Both the position numbers and the translations under genes were made by a program. A DNA stretch of 64,000 bases from Paenibacillus sp. PL91 (GTDB lineage: Bacteria; Bacillota; Bacilli; Paenibacillales; Paenibacillaceae), in contig NZ_JABBYG020000018.1 in the NCBI RefSeq assembly GCF_012935325.2, positions 1 to 64,000 on the forward strand, read 5' to 3'. Each line of letters opens with the position of its first letter. The first letter of the stretch is position 1. This document shows, in pieces, positions 27,258 through 35,303 of the stretch. Under the pieces are notes generated by a model, which saw only the letters and a program-made list of their open reading frames with translations, was not told the origin of the DNA and made no database searches.

Positions 27258-28325
27258 CTACAGCTTTCGCATGAGTGCTTCAAGAGGACCTCGATCGAAC
27301 TTCAAACTCCATATGTGAGAAAAAAAGATCGCTGCTGCAAAATAGAAAGTCGAATACAATACGGCGAAAGGAAGTGATTGATTTTCGAGAATGCCTATAG
27401 CCTCAAGAAAACCAAGGCCGACAATAACATGCAGGACGTATTGCGTTAATGCCATTTGACCGGTCTGGATAAACAGGGAAACGAAACGACGTGCGCCCCT
27501 CATCTCCGCAACATAAACCGATAGCAAAATAAATGCGATGGCCGTACTTGTTGCCGTGGCCATGTACCATATATTCGGCGGCATTGGTTTTGTCTGAAAT
27601 AAATAGACAGCCGCTTCTCCCCCGAGGTAGATGCTGCCAATTTTGATCGCGATAACCGAAATGATTTCGAGCCCAATAGCAATGATTAAGGAGGTGGTCA
27701 ACCATTTTCTGCGAGCGTGGTGGTCTGCCATATCCATTCTCCCCATCCACATCCCAACCAAAAAAAATGAAAACCAAGGCAGCGCCGGATGATAGCCGTT
27801 GAACCATAAATGGCGCATAAACCCTTTGATCGTCCAAAAATCCGTATAGGTGTGAAAGGAAGCGTTCCAACCAATTGTATAATCAAAATTTAAAAGGAAA
27901 AATTGCGAAGCAAGCACGATTACAGCCGCAATGCTCAAAACCATTTTGTTAGAGGCGCGGATAAGAAATGATGCAAGAAATAAAAATAACGCATAGTAAT
28001 GCAAAATATCAGCGCTCCAACCAAGGAAGAGCAGTATAAAACCAAGAAGCAGCAGGTAGATGGATCTTTTCCAAACGAGATTTCTGCTCTTTTGCATTTC
28101 TGACCGATTACCTTGTCGCGCTTTTCGTGTCATGATTGAAAAACCAATGCCAGCCAGCACGACGAATACAGCGGATGCTCTGCCCTCAAACAAACCTGCG
28201 AAGGTTATTAGCCAATCCGGTCCACCTTTGTCCGCCAGCATAGAAATTTTAAAGTTCACGATAATCATGCCAAATATGGAAAAAGCACGAGCTAAATCAA
28301 AACCTGTAATCCTGCCGCCGCTCAC
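27258..28325 (-). CDS. Polytopic membrane protein (DUF418/HGSNAT-like acyltransferase)
   Basis: A 355-residue protein with about ten hydrophobic helices. Its start, GRITGFDLARAFSIFGMIIVNF, and the later DIARR-like cytoplasmic loops fit the DUF418 and heparan-alpha-glucosaminide acetyltransferase-like families; histidines and aspartates typical of acyltransferase activity are scattered through the first half. GTG start overlaps the TetR stop (AAGTGAGC), so the two genes are coupled. Probably envelope or secondary-metabolite acylation; not certain. Confidence 0.75.
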   Translation of the reverse strand: MSGGRITGFDLARAFSIFGMIIVNFKISMLADKGGPDWLITFAGLFEGRASAVFVVLAGIGFSIMTRKARQGNRSEMQKSRNLVWKRSIYLLLLGFILLFLGWSADILHYYALFLFLASFLIRASNKMVLSIAAVIVLASQFFLLNFDYTIGWNASFHTYTDFWTIKGFMRHLWFNGYHPALPWFSFFLVGMWMGRMDMADHHARRKWLTTSLIIAIGLEIISVIAIKIGSIYLGGEAAVYLFQTKPMPPNIWYMATATSTAIAFILLSVYVAEMRGARRFVSLFIQTGQMALTQYVLHVIVGLGFLEAIGILENQSLPFAVLYSTFYFAAAIFFSHIWSLKFDRGPLEALMRKL

Positions 28326-28900
28326 TTAGATACAGCTCCCTGCAAAGTTTGATGCACGCATTGACGCCATAAGCCTTCATAGTCAAGCCCGATGCCTAAG
28401 CCCATATAATTGTCGATTTGATCAACGACCAACGTCATCATTTCAGCTTTCACCCGCAGATCCTCTCCCGTCAAAACTCCGAGCCTCACCCCATGCTGAA
28501 GCAAATCTTCAAACCCTTTCACGTAAGACTCGATGATGGCTTTAACAGGCGCCAAAATTTTCTCATCTCTAGTGCTTTGAATCATAAATTCCTTCATAAG
28601 CAGGGAGTAAAGCGGATCGTTGCGCTGATCTTGGATCATCGTCAATCCGCATTGTATAAGCTGCTCCGCGAATCGGTCTGCCGTAAAGACTGGAAGTGAA
28701 AAGTATTTTTCAAATCGGATTTCATCGCATACCGCTTGCAGAAGCGCATCAAACAATACTTCCTTTGATGAAAAATAATAGTAAATAGCGGGCTTGGAAA
28801 TACCGACCTCCTTCGCTATCATGGAAAGACTCGTTTTCGCATAACCGTTTCGGGCAAATAACTGATATGCCGTATCCAAAATCTGCTCATAAGTATTCAT
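28322..28900 (-). CDS. TetR-family regulator
   Basis: A 192-residue repressor. The N-terminal helix-turn-helix (about 6-50) contains YAKTSLSMIAKEVGISKPAI and YYFSSKEVLFDALL; the C-terminal ligand domain is divergent. It is the first gene of a two-gene operon with the membrane protein and sits 27 bases from a perfect palindrome, so autoregulation is likely. The inducer is unknown. Confidence 0.9.
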   Translation of the reverse strand: MNTYEQILDTAYQLFARNGYAKTSLSMIAKEVGISKPAIYYYFSSKEVLFDALLQAVCDEIRFEKYFSLPVFTADRFAEQLIQCGLTMIQDQRNDPLYSLLMKEFMIQSTRDEKILAPVKAIIESYVKGFEDLLQHGVRLGVLTGEDLRVKAEMMTLVVDQIDNYMGLGIGLDYEGLWRQCVHQTLQGAVSK

Positions 28901-28927
28901 AAAAAATGGTCCCCCTTTTCACTCTCC

Positions 28928-28949
28928 TTACTTACCGTCCGGTAAGTAA
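28928..28949. promoter_or_regulatory. TetR operator
   Basis: Perfect 10-bp arms TTACTTACCG (28928-28937) and CGGTAAGTAA (28940-28949) with a two-base spacer, just upstream of the TetR gene. The ACCG..CGGT core is common in operators of this family. Confidence 0.8.
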
Positions 28950-29015
28950 AAGAATAGCGGAAATTGGATAAATTGCAATATTTTTATTTAAGCTATTTGA
29001 TTGGTTGCTTACAGC

Positions 29016-29062
29016 GAAAAAAATCCGCCAGTCAACTTAGAAAAAGTTAACTAGCGGATTTT
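29016..29062 (-). terminator. Terminator of the vWA/tubulin/GTPase operon
   Basis: AATCCGC..AGT.AACTT (29022-29038) pairs with 29044-29060 in a 17-bp stem with three mismatches; a seven-base U-run follows on the minus transcript, directly after the last gene. Confidence 0.88.
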
Positions 29063-29067
29063 AATGT

Positions 29068-32028
29068 TCATTTATCGACAACTTGCAGTACGGTAAGCTC
29101 ATACGCTGCATCTCCAACTCGGATGAGGGTATCAGCCGGCATATCGACCTGCTTGCCTAAGTCTACAATAACCCGGCTCACATAGCCTTCTTGCTCAGGC
29201 TCATTGCTAGGTATTGGGCTTTCGGATTCAGAGCCAGTATCATTCGGGCTGTCCGTTTCCTCGCTCACGGCATTATTGGTCGCAGTAACATCTTCTGCAA
29301 TAGGCGTTTCTGTAGGCTCAGCCGTAGACGGTGCCTCGGACTCGGTCACTGCCGAATCTGCTGAATCCGCCTTGGCCTGTGATTCCATCCCCGCTGTTCC
29401 GCAATTTGAAGCTACCTTTAACGCGTTATATTCAACCGGTTCAGCACCCGGCTGCTCGATCATTAAGGAGTCTGGTGCAAATTGAGCGCAAGCTGCTGCA
29501 TCCTTGAACGCGAATACAAGGGAGGTCGTTGCCTCTTGCCCATTGCTTGCCGCATTTTGCTCCGCGTATACGATCGTTTCGGGCTTGGTTAATCCCACTT
29601 CGGCAGTAGGCGTCACCTCAGGCAAAGCTCCACCCTCCTGCGTCTTCTCTCCCTTGCCAGTGAAGGACTGCGTCAAGCCCGCAACGACCAACACAATGCC
29701 TATCGCCGCAATCGATGTAATCAAGGTCGCTTTACGATTCCGGCGAAAAAGCTTGGACAGCGGCGAGGAAAGCTCCCGTTCTGCCTGCTTGTACACGGCA
29801 GTAAGTGCAGGGCCAGCCTTATCGAAAAACTGCTTCCGATTCGCGCGTTTCTTGAAAGCATCTCGGTCATATTTCTCGAAATAACCGATTATGGCCGTCT
29901 TATAGGCAGGCACGAAGCCTCTCGATCTCATGAAATCAGGGTGCTTCTCCGACAGTTGAAAAAATCGGTAAATCATCTCTTTATTCGGTGCATTCCGCTG
30001 CAAATAGTCGAGCAGCCCTACATAATCTACCGATTCCAAATCTGAGCTGCTGAGATAAGCCAGCACATGACGGGGAGCATCCTCGATCTCCAGCTGATTT
30101 GCCAAAAGCCGTCGTCCAGTCAACTGCACACGGTCGATCTCAGCCGGCGACAATCGATTGAACAAGGTAACCGTCGGCTCTGGCAGCACGAGCCATTCGT
30201 ACATGGCAAGCAGCTCAAGAGCGGCTGATTTCTGCCTTGCGTCCTGAAGCTGGCTATTCCACCGCTGCAATTGGTCTTTGAAGCCGAGGAAACTCGCTTG
30301 CCTCAACTGGTCATTGGTGAGCTTGTCCATATCAAGCTCGATCAGCATCGCACGATAAACAGCAAGCTCGAGCTCCTTGAAAAGATCTTCAGCCTCATGG
30401 GAAGCCGTCTTCCCTATTCCAATCCGGGCTTCCTCACCCAAAATGCGCAGCTGCGCGAGCACATTGCTAGCCGCTGATAGGGAATAGCTTTCCCGCTCCA
30501 GCTTATCCGTCAGCTGCTTCCGCGCTAGCGTCTGAAAAGGCTCATAGCCATACAGCCTCGGATGAACGCTTCCCCAATGCACAATCTCCTCCAGTACGCT
30601 TTTTGCCCCCACTGCAGCCTTTAGCTTCTTTTCCAGAAAAGAAATGAATAAGCTGCCGGTCAAGGTTGAATCCATCATCAGCTTCGAAAAGAACGCCTTG
30701 CTTAGGGCTGGATCGCTTTCAACGGCTGCATAGACGGAAGCTGCCGTTTCTTGCACGTTCAGCCTGTTCGCTTGATTGAGCGTGTGGATGAAGAAAGTAA
30801 CGATTTTGCTTTCAATATTTTTGCCGTCGATTCGGTAGTAGTCCTTAAATACGTCTATTATGAACGGTTCCGACACCAGCCCCTGCCGTACGCGATCGAA
30901 TTCATAATCAAATCGGGATAGGAGCAAATCATTCAGCCGCATCTTGGAATCAAGCGAGCCGGTTGGCTGCAAATATTCGAGCAAGCTGCGAAGCACAGCT
31001 GTTTTATGCGCTTCATACAGCGCTTCATTGCCTTCCTCAATCTGATACATCACGCAAAGCTCGTGATAGGCAGATGCTGCGATTTGACGCTCCGGTCCCA
31101 TCCCTGCCAGCATGAGCTCCGCAAATTGAAAGAAGCCGGCCATATGCTGAGGGCGCTCCAAATGATCCCATGCGAAATCCAAATACGGCTGATCCGTACC
31201 GTCCAGATCGACGTTGATTATCCGGCCGTTAGCGAAATCAAATGTAAAATCCTTCTCGATGCTTCGGTCTCCAGGGCGCAGGCTTCCCTGCTCCACAAAT
31301 GTAAGATGCACCGACTTGCGGCTTTGCGGCTCTTTCGCATACGTAATAAAGCCAAGCTGCTTGCGGAAGGCATATGGCAGACTCGCATAAAGCACCTCAA
31401 GCAGCTGCTTTGCTTTGCTCGGAAGCTGCGCGATCGGCACGTCAAGCGATACGTAAATCTTCTTCTTGCCGCTGACCGCTGACATTACCGCATACAACAG
31501 CTGCTTAAATGACTTCTCGTCAATGTTCAGCAGCGTTAATAAGGAACGATAGGATGGCTTAATCGCTGAAGCCGCTTGAACCGGCAGGTTGGCTAATTCC
31601 GCGATCTCCGTACCGCCCGTTATATCATAGCCTCCCGCAAAGGATGCTTGCAGCCAGTTCTCATAGTCTTTTGCCGGGGTATTCGCGAGACTCTCTGGGA
31701 TGATATAGTTATGCGTAAAAAACGCGCTGCGAAGCCCGGTGAAATCTGCCGCCTGATAGACGCTTCGTCCAAGCAGCACGTCGCCATTGTCCAGATGGAG
31801 CAGATGCATCGTCTCGGGATATGCATCGGCATCCTTCTCTCCGCGCGTCGCCAGCTCAGCAGGCGCATCGTATACGCAAAAAGGATGAAGCATCTTTTTG
31901 ATAAAAGAAGGGTCTAAGCCGCTAGATTTGGCGATCGTGTCATAGCCCTCCGTGGATCTGAATATACCGCGTCTCTCCCGTGCGTACATCTGCTGCTGGA
32001 TCATCCTGAGGGGCATAGAATCGCGCAC
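29068..32028 (-). CDS. GAP1-like (GTPase-associated) membrane protein
   Basis: A 986-residue protein. Residues 1-130 (IQQQMYARERRGIFRSTEGY, LDNGDVLLGRSVYQAADFTG, FFTHNYIIP) match what I know as the GAP1-N2 domain, named for neighbourhood with bacterial conflict-type GTPases. A long helical middle (about 150-760) follows, one membrane helix (about 766-788, LITSIAAIGIVLVVAGL), then 198 outside residues rich in Glu, Ser, Thr and Pro, ending in a small beta-rich domain. So the N-terminal bulk faces the cytoplasm where the GTPase is. Its GTG start shares a base with the GTPase stop: tight coupling. Presumed effector or adaptor of the GTPase. Last gene of the operon. Confidence 0.8.
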   Translation of the reverse strand: MRDSMPLRMIQQQMYARERRGIFRSTEGYDTIAKSSGLDPSFIKKMLHPFCVYDAPAELATRGEKDADAYPETMHLLHLDNGDVLLGRSVYQAADFTGLRSAFFTHNYIIPESLANTPAKDYENWLQASFAGGYDITGGTEIAELANLPVQAASAIKPSYRSLLTLLNIDEKSFKQLLYAVMSAVSGKKKIYVSLDVPIAQLPSKAKQLLEVLYASLPYAFRKQLGFITYAKEPQSRKSVHLTFVEQGSLRPGDRSIEKDFTFDFANGRIINVDLDGTDQPYLDFAWDHLERPQHMAGFFQFAELMLAGMGPERQIAASAYHELCVMYQIEEGNEALYEAHKTAVLRSLLEYLQPTGSLDSKMRLNDLLLSRFDYEFDRVRQGLVSEPFIIDVFKDYYRIDGKNIESKIVTFFIHTLNQANRLNVQETAASVYAAVESDPALSKAFFSKLMMDSTLTGSLFISFLEKKLKAAVGAKSVLEEIVHWGSVHPRLYGYEPFQTLARKQLTDKLERESYSLSAASNVLAQLRILGEEARIGIGKTASHEAEDLFKELELAVYRAMLIELDMDKLTNDQLRQASFLGFKDQLQRWNSQLQDARQKSAALELLAMYEWLVLPEPTVTLFNRLSPAEIDRVQLTGRRLLANQLEIEDAPRHVLAYLSSSDLESVDYVGLLDYLQRNAPNKEMIYRFFQLSEKHPDFMRSRGFVPAYKTAIIGYFEKYDRDAFKKRANRKQFFDKAGPALTAVYKQAERELSSPLSKLFRRNRKATLITSIAAIGIVLVVAGLTQSFTGKGEKTQEGGALPEVTPTAEVGLTKPETIVYAEQNAASNGQEATTSLVFAFKDAAACAQFAPDSLMIEQPGAEPVEYNALKVASNCGTAGMESQAKADSADSAVTESEAPSTAEPTETPIAEDVTATNNAVSEETDSPNDTGSESESPIPSNEPEQEGYVSRVIVDLGKQVDMPADTLIRVGDAAYELTVLQVVDK

Positions 32029-33287
32029 TATTCTCTTCTCCCCTCAATGAAGTTCAGCTTATAAAGCAGCCAAATGAAGGGCTCGTCCACACGGATTGGA
32101 CTTACGACGGTTTGGAGCTTCTGATCGACGGGATTGCTGCCCAGCGCGGATACCGCGTAGTAAGCCGTATCCTTGAAATAAACATCCATCGTTCCTTTGA
32201 ACGGACGATCGACCTTCTCGATGAAACGCCTGATTTCGCCGTCGATATTTTCAAATTCAGTAAGGTTGAAATAATTGCGGTGCACCATATTGTTGAAAAT
32301 GTTGCTGTTTGATTTAATATATTCGCCGTCCTCATCCTTTAAGGAATGAAGCATGTCGCTCTTCGTCAGCACGACGGCTGTCGGTATATCCGTTTTGTTG
32401 TTTTCCTGATACGCAATAAAATCGCCGAACATCGTCAGGACAACATCACGCGGCTCGTCATATTGGGATACCCATTCGCCGGGCTTATCGCCGATATTCA
32501 TTCTAATTTTTTCGCGGATGGAACGAATTTGCAGCGGATCAACCATGAGCAGAATGCCTGCCGAATTTTTAATATGCTGGCCGTGCAGGCCAAGGTAATC
32601 CTGCTCGACCATACCCTCGCCCGCCACATCAAAAAACACGAGCGTAAGCGGCGGCTTCGAATCATCCTTAAAGACGAATTGGAAAATAAACGGCTCCTGC
32701 ATCTTCTCCTTCTGCGTGGAAGCAAGCAGATCGCCGCGCTCGAATAGCGGCTCCTCGTAATAGGTGCGGAACTTGCGGCTAATCTCCGCGTTAAGCGGCA
32801 TGCAGGCCGCATTAAAATGATCCGCCGTCGTATTTTGCAGCGTATGGATCAGTGAAGTCATATACACTGATTTGCCCACTTGGGATGCTCCTATAATGGA
32901 AATGATGTTGCTTGGCACTTTGCCAGCCGTCACCGGAAGCTCGTTATGGCATTTCGGGCAAAGCCTTCTGCGCGTTAGCTCGCCGTATCGGTCATTAATA
33001 CCGATCAGCACATGGTCAGAGTAAACCCGATGCTCTTCCGGCACGTCCACTGGATGTAGCACCGCTTCCATATCATGAACGGAATCAAGACCGAAGCGCT
33101 CGCGGTATTTGTTCAGCTCCTCGTCTTCTCCAAGCGCATAATCCTCATCATCCTCACGGGAATGGGCTGCGCGGAAAACGACCTCATCCGGCGTGAATTT
33201 GCTAAAGCAGTAGGGACAGACGATATCGTAGAACAACGGACGCGGCTTCGTTTCCGGCTTTTTTTTGAAAAGATCGAAAATGCCCAT
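32028..33287 (-). CDS. Zinc-ribbon TRAFAC-type GTPase
   Basis: A 419-residue cytoplasmic NTPase. A split zinc ribbon (Cys24, Cys27, Cys110, Cys113) precedes the G domain: P-loop GASQVGKS at 133-140, switch II DVAG at 220-223, and base-specificity TKSD at 308-311, which points to GTP. The C-terminal part (about 330-419) is helical and beta mixed. It fits the 'double-GTPase'-like clade recorded with GAP1 proteins. GGAGGAAG precedes the ATG. Lies between the beta-rich protein (14 bases) and GAP1 (one-base overlap). Probably the switch of the system. Confidence 0.85.
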   Translation of the reverse strand: MGIFDLFKKKPETKPRPLFYDIVCPYCFSKFTPDEVVFRAAHSREDDEDYALGEDEELNKYRERFGLDSVHDMEAVLHPVDVPEEHRVYSDHVLIGINDRYGELTRRRLCPKCHNELPVTAGKVPSNIISIIGASQVGKSVYMTSLIHTLQNTTADHFNAACMPLNAEISRKFRTYYEEPLFERGDLLASTQKEKMQEPFIFQFVFKDDSKPPLTLVFFDVAGEGMVEQDYLGLHGQHIKNSAGILLMVDPLQIRSIREKIRMNIGDKPGEWVSQYDEPRDVVLTMFGDFIAYQENNKTDIPTAVVLTKSDMLHSLKDEDGEYIKSNSNIFNNMVHRNYFNLTEFENIDGEIRRFIEKVDRPFKGTMDVYFKDTAYYAVSALGSNPVDQKLQTVVSPIRVDEPFIWLLYKLNFIEGRRE

Positions 33288-33301
33288 GCGATCTTCCTCC
33301 T

Positions 33302-33937
33302 TTATACTGATATCAACTCGTACGTTTGACCGTATGTTCGGCCATCTGTAAAAAACAATCGAATAAAATCCTGTTTGCCGATCTCAATGGCAGGCAGGAC
33401 ATTTTTTCCCGCGGCAAAAGGGGCGACAAACGGATATAACATGCCGTCTTCCTTGTTCGCAGGATAGCTGCCCTGCTTCTTCACGTAGCAAAGCACATCC
33501 TTTGCAATCGGAACCTCGGTCGTCACTTGAATTTGAATCGTTTTGAACTTCCTGAAGAGACCGCCTTTGTTCGAGATCGAATAATAAATCTTAGCCCTAC
33601 CGGCACTGATTTCGATACGATTCTCTCGGTTAGCCTGAAGGATGAGCTGCGGTCCTGCGCTCCCCTCCAGGCAGGCAAATACCGTAAAGACAAACAGTCC
33701 GACGCCTTCTATTCGGCTATGGTAGCCGTTATTCGCTTTATACTCGGCCTTCGTGTACAGCTTTAGATGACGAGTGTCCGGCGTACCTTCCTCCAGCTGC
33801 TCGGCTGGTTTTTTCCAAATGTAGACCGCATCTATCCCGCCCGGCCAAATCCAGCGCAGCGTGCAGCGGTCCTCCTCCACTGCGCGAGTCAAGCCGCTGA
33901 TGACCGGAGAACCGTCCTCTGCATCGATAAAACGCAT
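33302..33937 (-). CDS. Beta-rich protein of the GTPase operon, unknown function
   Basis: A 211-residue soluble protein with alternating beta strands and few helices; segments such as DRCTLRWIWPGGIDAVYIWKK suggest one or two fibronectin-III-like sandwiches. No signal peptide or membrane helix, so cytoplasmic. It is 22 bases after the membrane vWA gene and 14 before the GTPase gene. Fold suggests protein-protein contact within the complex. Not recognised as a named family. Confidence 0.7.
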   Translation of the reverse strand: MRFIDAEDGSPVISGLTRAVEEDRCTLRWIWPGGIDAVYIWKKPAEQLEEGTPDTRHLKLYTKAEYKANNGYHSRIEGVGLFVFTVFACLEGSAGPQLILQANRENRIEISAGRAKIYYSISNKGGLFRKFKTIQIQVTTEVPIAKDVLCYVKKQGSYPANKEDGMLYPFVAPFAAGKNVLPAIEIGKQDFIRLFFTDGRTYGQTYELISV

Positions 33938-33959
33938 TTAAATCCGCCTCCCGCATCGT

Positions 33960-35246
33960 TTAAAATCCATGACTGCGGCTATCCTTCGTCCGTCCGCTTA
34001 TGCCCGTAGAAGGACGGTCGCTTGTGCTGCTTTTTCTGCCGCCTCCGCGTAGTCTTGGGCTATTGCTGTCTTTGACAGGAACAATAAGCGTGAATACGCT
34101 AATGATTGCCGCCAGTACGAGAACAGCAAATAAGCGGGACAATCCATCCGAGAGCATATGGCCTGATAAGCCGGAGTCCAATATGAAGCCTGCCAGCAAG
34201 CCGCCTACTATACCGCCTGCGCCAAAGCTGACCGCCAAAAATCGATTGTCAAACACCAGCCCAAGCGACACGCCTATGGCTGCCCCGATAATAGCTAAGC
34301 ATATAATTCGAAGCAGCGTATAGAACGTACTGTCTGCAAGCTTGCCTGTGCGCTCTGTCAGGAGTGTCTGCTTATCAATCTTGTCGTATATATTTTGGAA
34401 TACGAGTCCCAGTCCGTTCGCTTCCGTCACATCATAGTAGCTGCCGCCAGTCGAATCCGCAATTTCCCTGAGCAAGGCTGAGCCTCTAGCATCAACCACG
34501 CTGAGACCAACCGTATTCACGACGATTTGCTGCTCTTGATACGCCGCAATTTGCTCATTCAAGCTTGATTCGCTGAAGCCGTCCGACAGCAGGATGACCA
34601 TCTTGCCGCGATCAGCGTCTCCCATACCTTTGATCGTGTTCATGGATTCATCGAGCGCCAGACTGAAGTTTGTACCCCCATTTGTCGGCTCAATCGCATC
34701 GATCGCGGCATTCACGGCATCCTTCTCGGCCTGTGTGCTTACGCTTGTGAAAGGCTGAAGCAATTCCGCAGTATCGCTAAAGGCCACAACAGCCACCCGC
34801 TTATCGCTTTCCATGTTGGCAATCAGCTGCTTCGCTGCTGCATACCGCTCATTGTCAGGATCGGTCTCAAGCATGCTCCCCGAATTATCGATCGCCAGCA
34901 CAATATCCTTTACCGGCTTCGCGCCGCCGAATTGCAGCCCATAAATAAGCTGAACCAAACCGCCGACTACGAACAACAGCAATAACGTTGCCGGCACAAG
35001 CAGCTTCCATGACAAGCCAGTATAACGCTGACGCCAAGAAGACCCGTTTAAGCGCGGCTCAATCAACTCTGCAATCAGGCAAAACAGCCCAATGCATAGA
35101 GCGACGACGCCAAAATAGAGGCCGACAACGACAAAGCGCGGCCAGCCCTCCGACAATTGGCCCAATACCACTTCGCCGATTGCAAAACCTATTGCTCCTC
35201 CTATTAAGCTGAACAACAGGAGAAATCCATTTATTTTTCGTTGCAT
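33960..35246 (-). CDS. Membrane-anchored vWA-domain protein
   Basis: A 428-residue protein: three N-terminal membrane helices (about 6-28, 38-60, 82-104), a vWA domain (about 113-290) with complete MIDAS DNSGS (120-124), Thr in NGGTNFS and Asp in LLSDGFSES, then three to four membrane helices (about 308-400) and a basic Ser/Arg-rich tail. The metal site is intact, so Mg2+-dependent ligand binding is expected. The vWA domain is placed outside by helix counting, but the assignment is not firm. Sits 57 bases after the 808-residue gene. Confidence 0.85.
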   Translation of the reverse strand: MQRKINGFLLLFSLIGGAIGFAIGEVVLGQLSEGWPRFVVVGLYFGVVALCIGLFCLIAELIEPRLNGSSWRQRYTGLSWKLLVPATLLLLFVVGGLVQLIYGLQFGGAKPVKDIVLAIDNSGSMLETDPDNERYAAAKQLIANMESDKRVAVVAFSDTAELLQPFTSVSTQAEKDAVNAAIDAIEPTNGGTNFSLALDESMNTIKGMGDADRGKMVILLSDGFSESSLNEQIAAYQEQQIVVNTVGLSVVDARGSALLREIADSTGGSYYDVTEANGLGLVFQNIYDKIDKQTLLTERTGKLADSTFYTLLRIICLAIIGAAIGVSLGLVFDNRFLAVSFGAGGIVGGLLAGFILDSGLSGHMLSDGLSRLFAVLVLAAIISVFTLIVPVKDSNSPRLRGGGRKSSTSDRPSTGISGRTKDSRSHGF

Positions 35247-35303
35247 AGTGACAGCACCCTTCTCCCTTGCTAGTAGACCAGCGCGACTAATGATGTATAC
35301 CGG

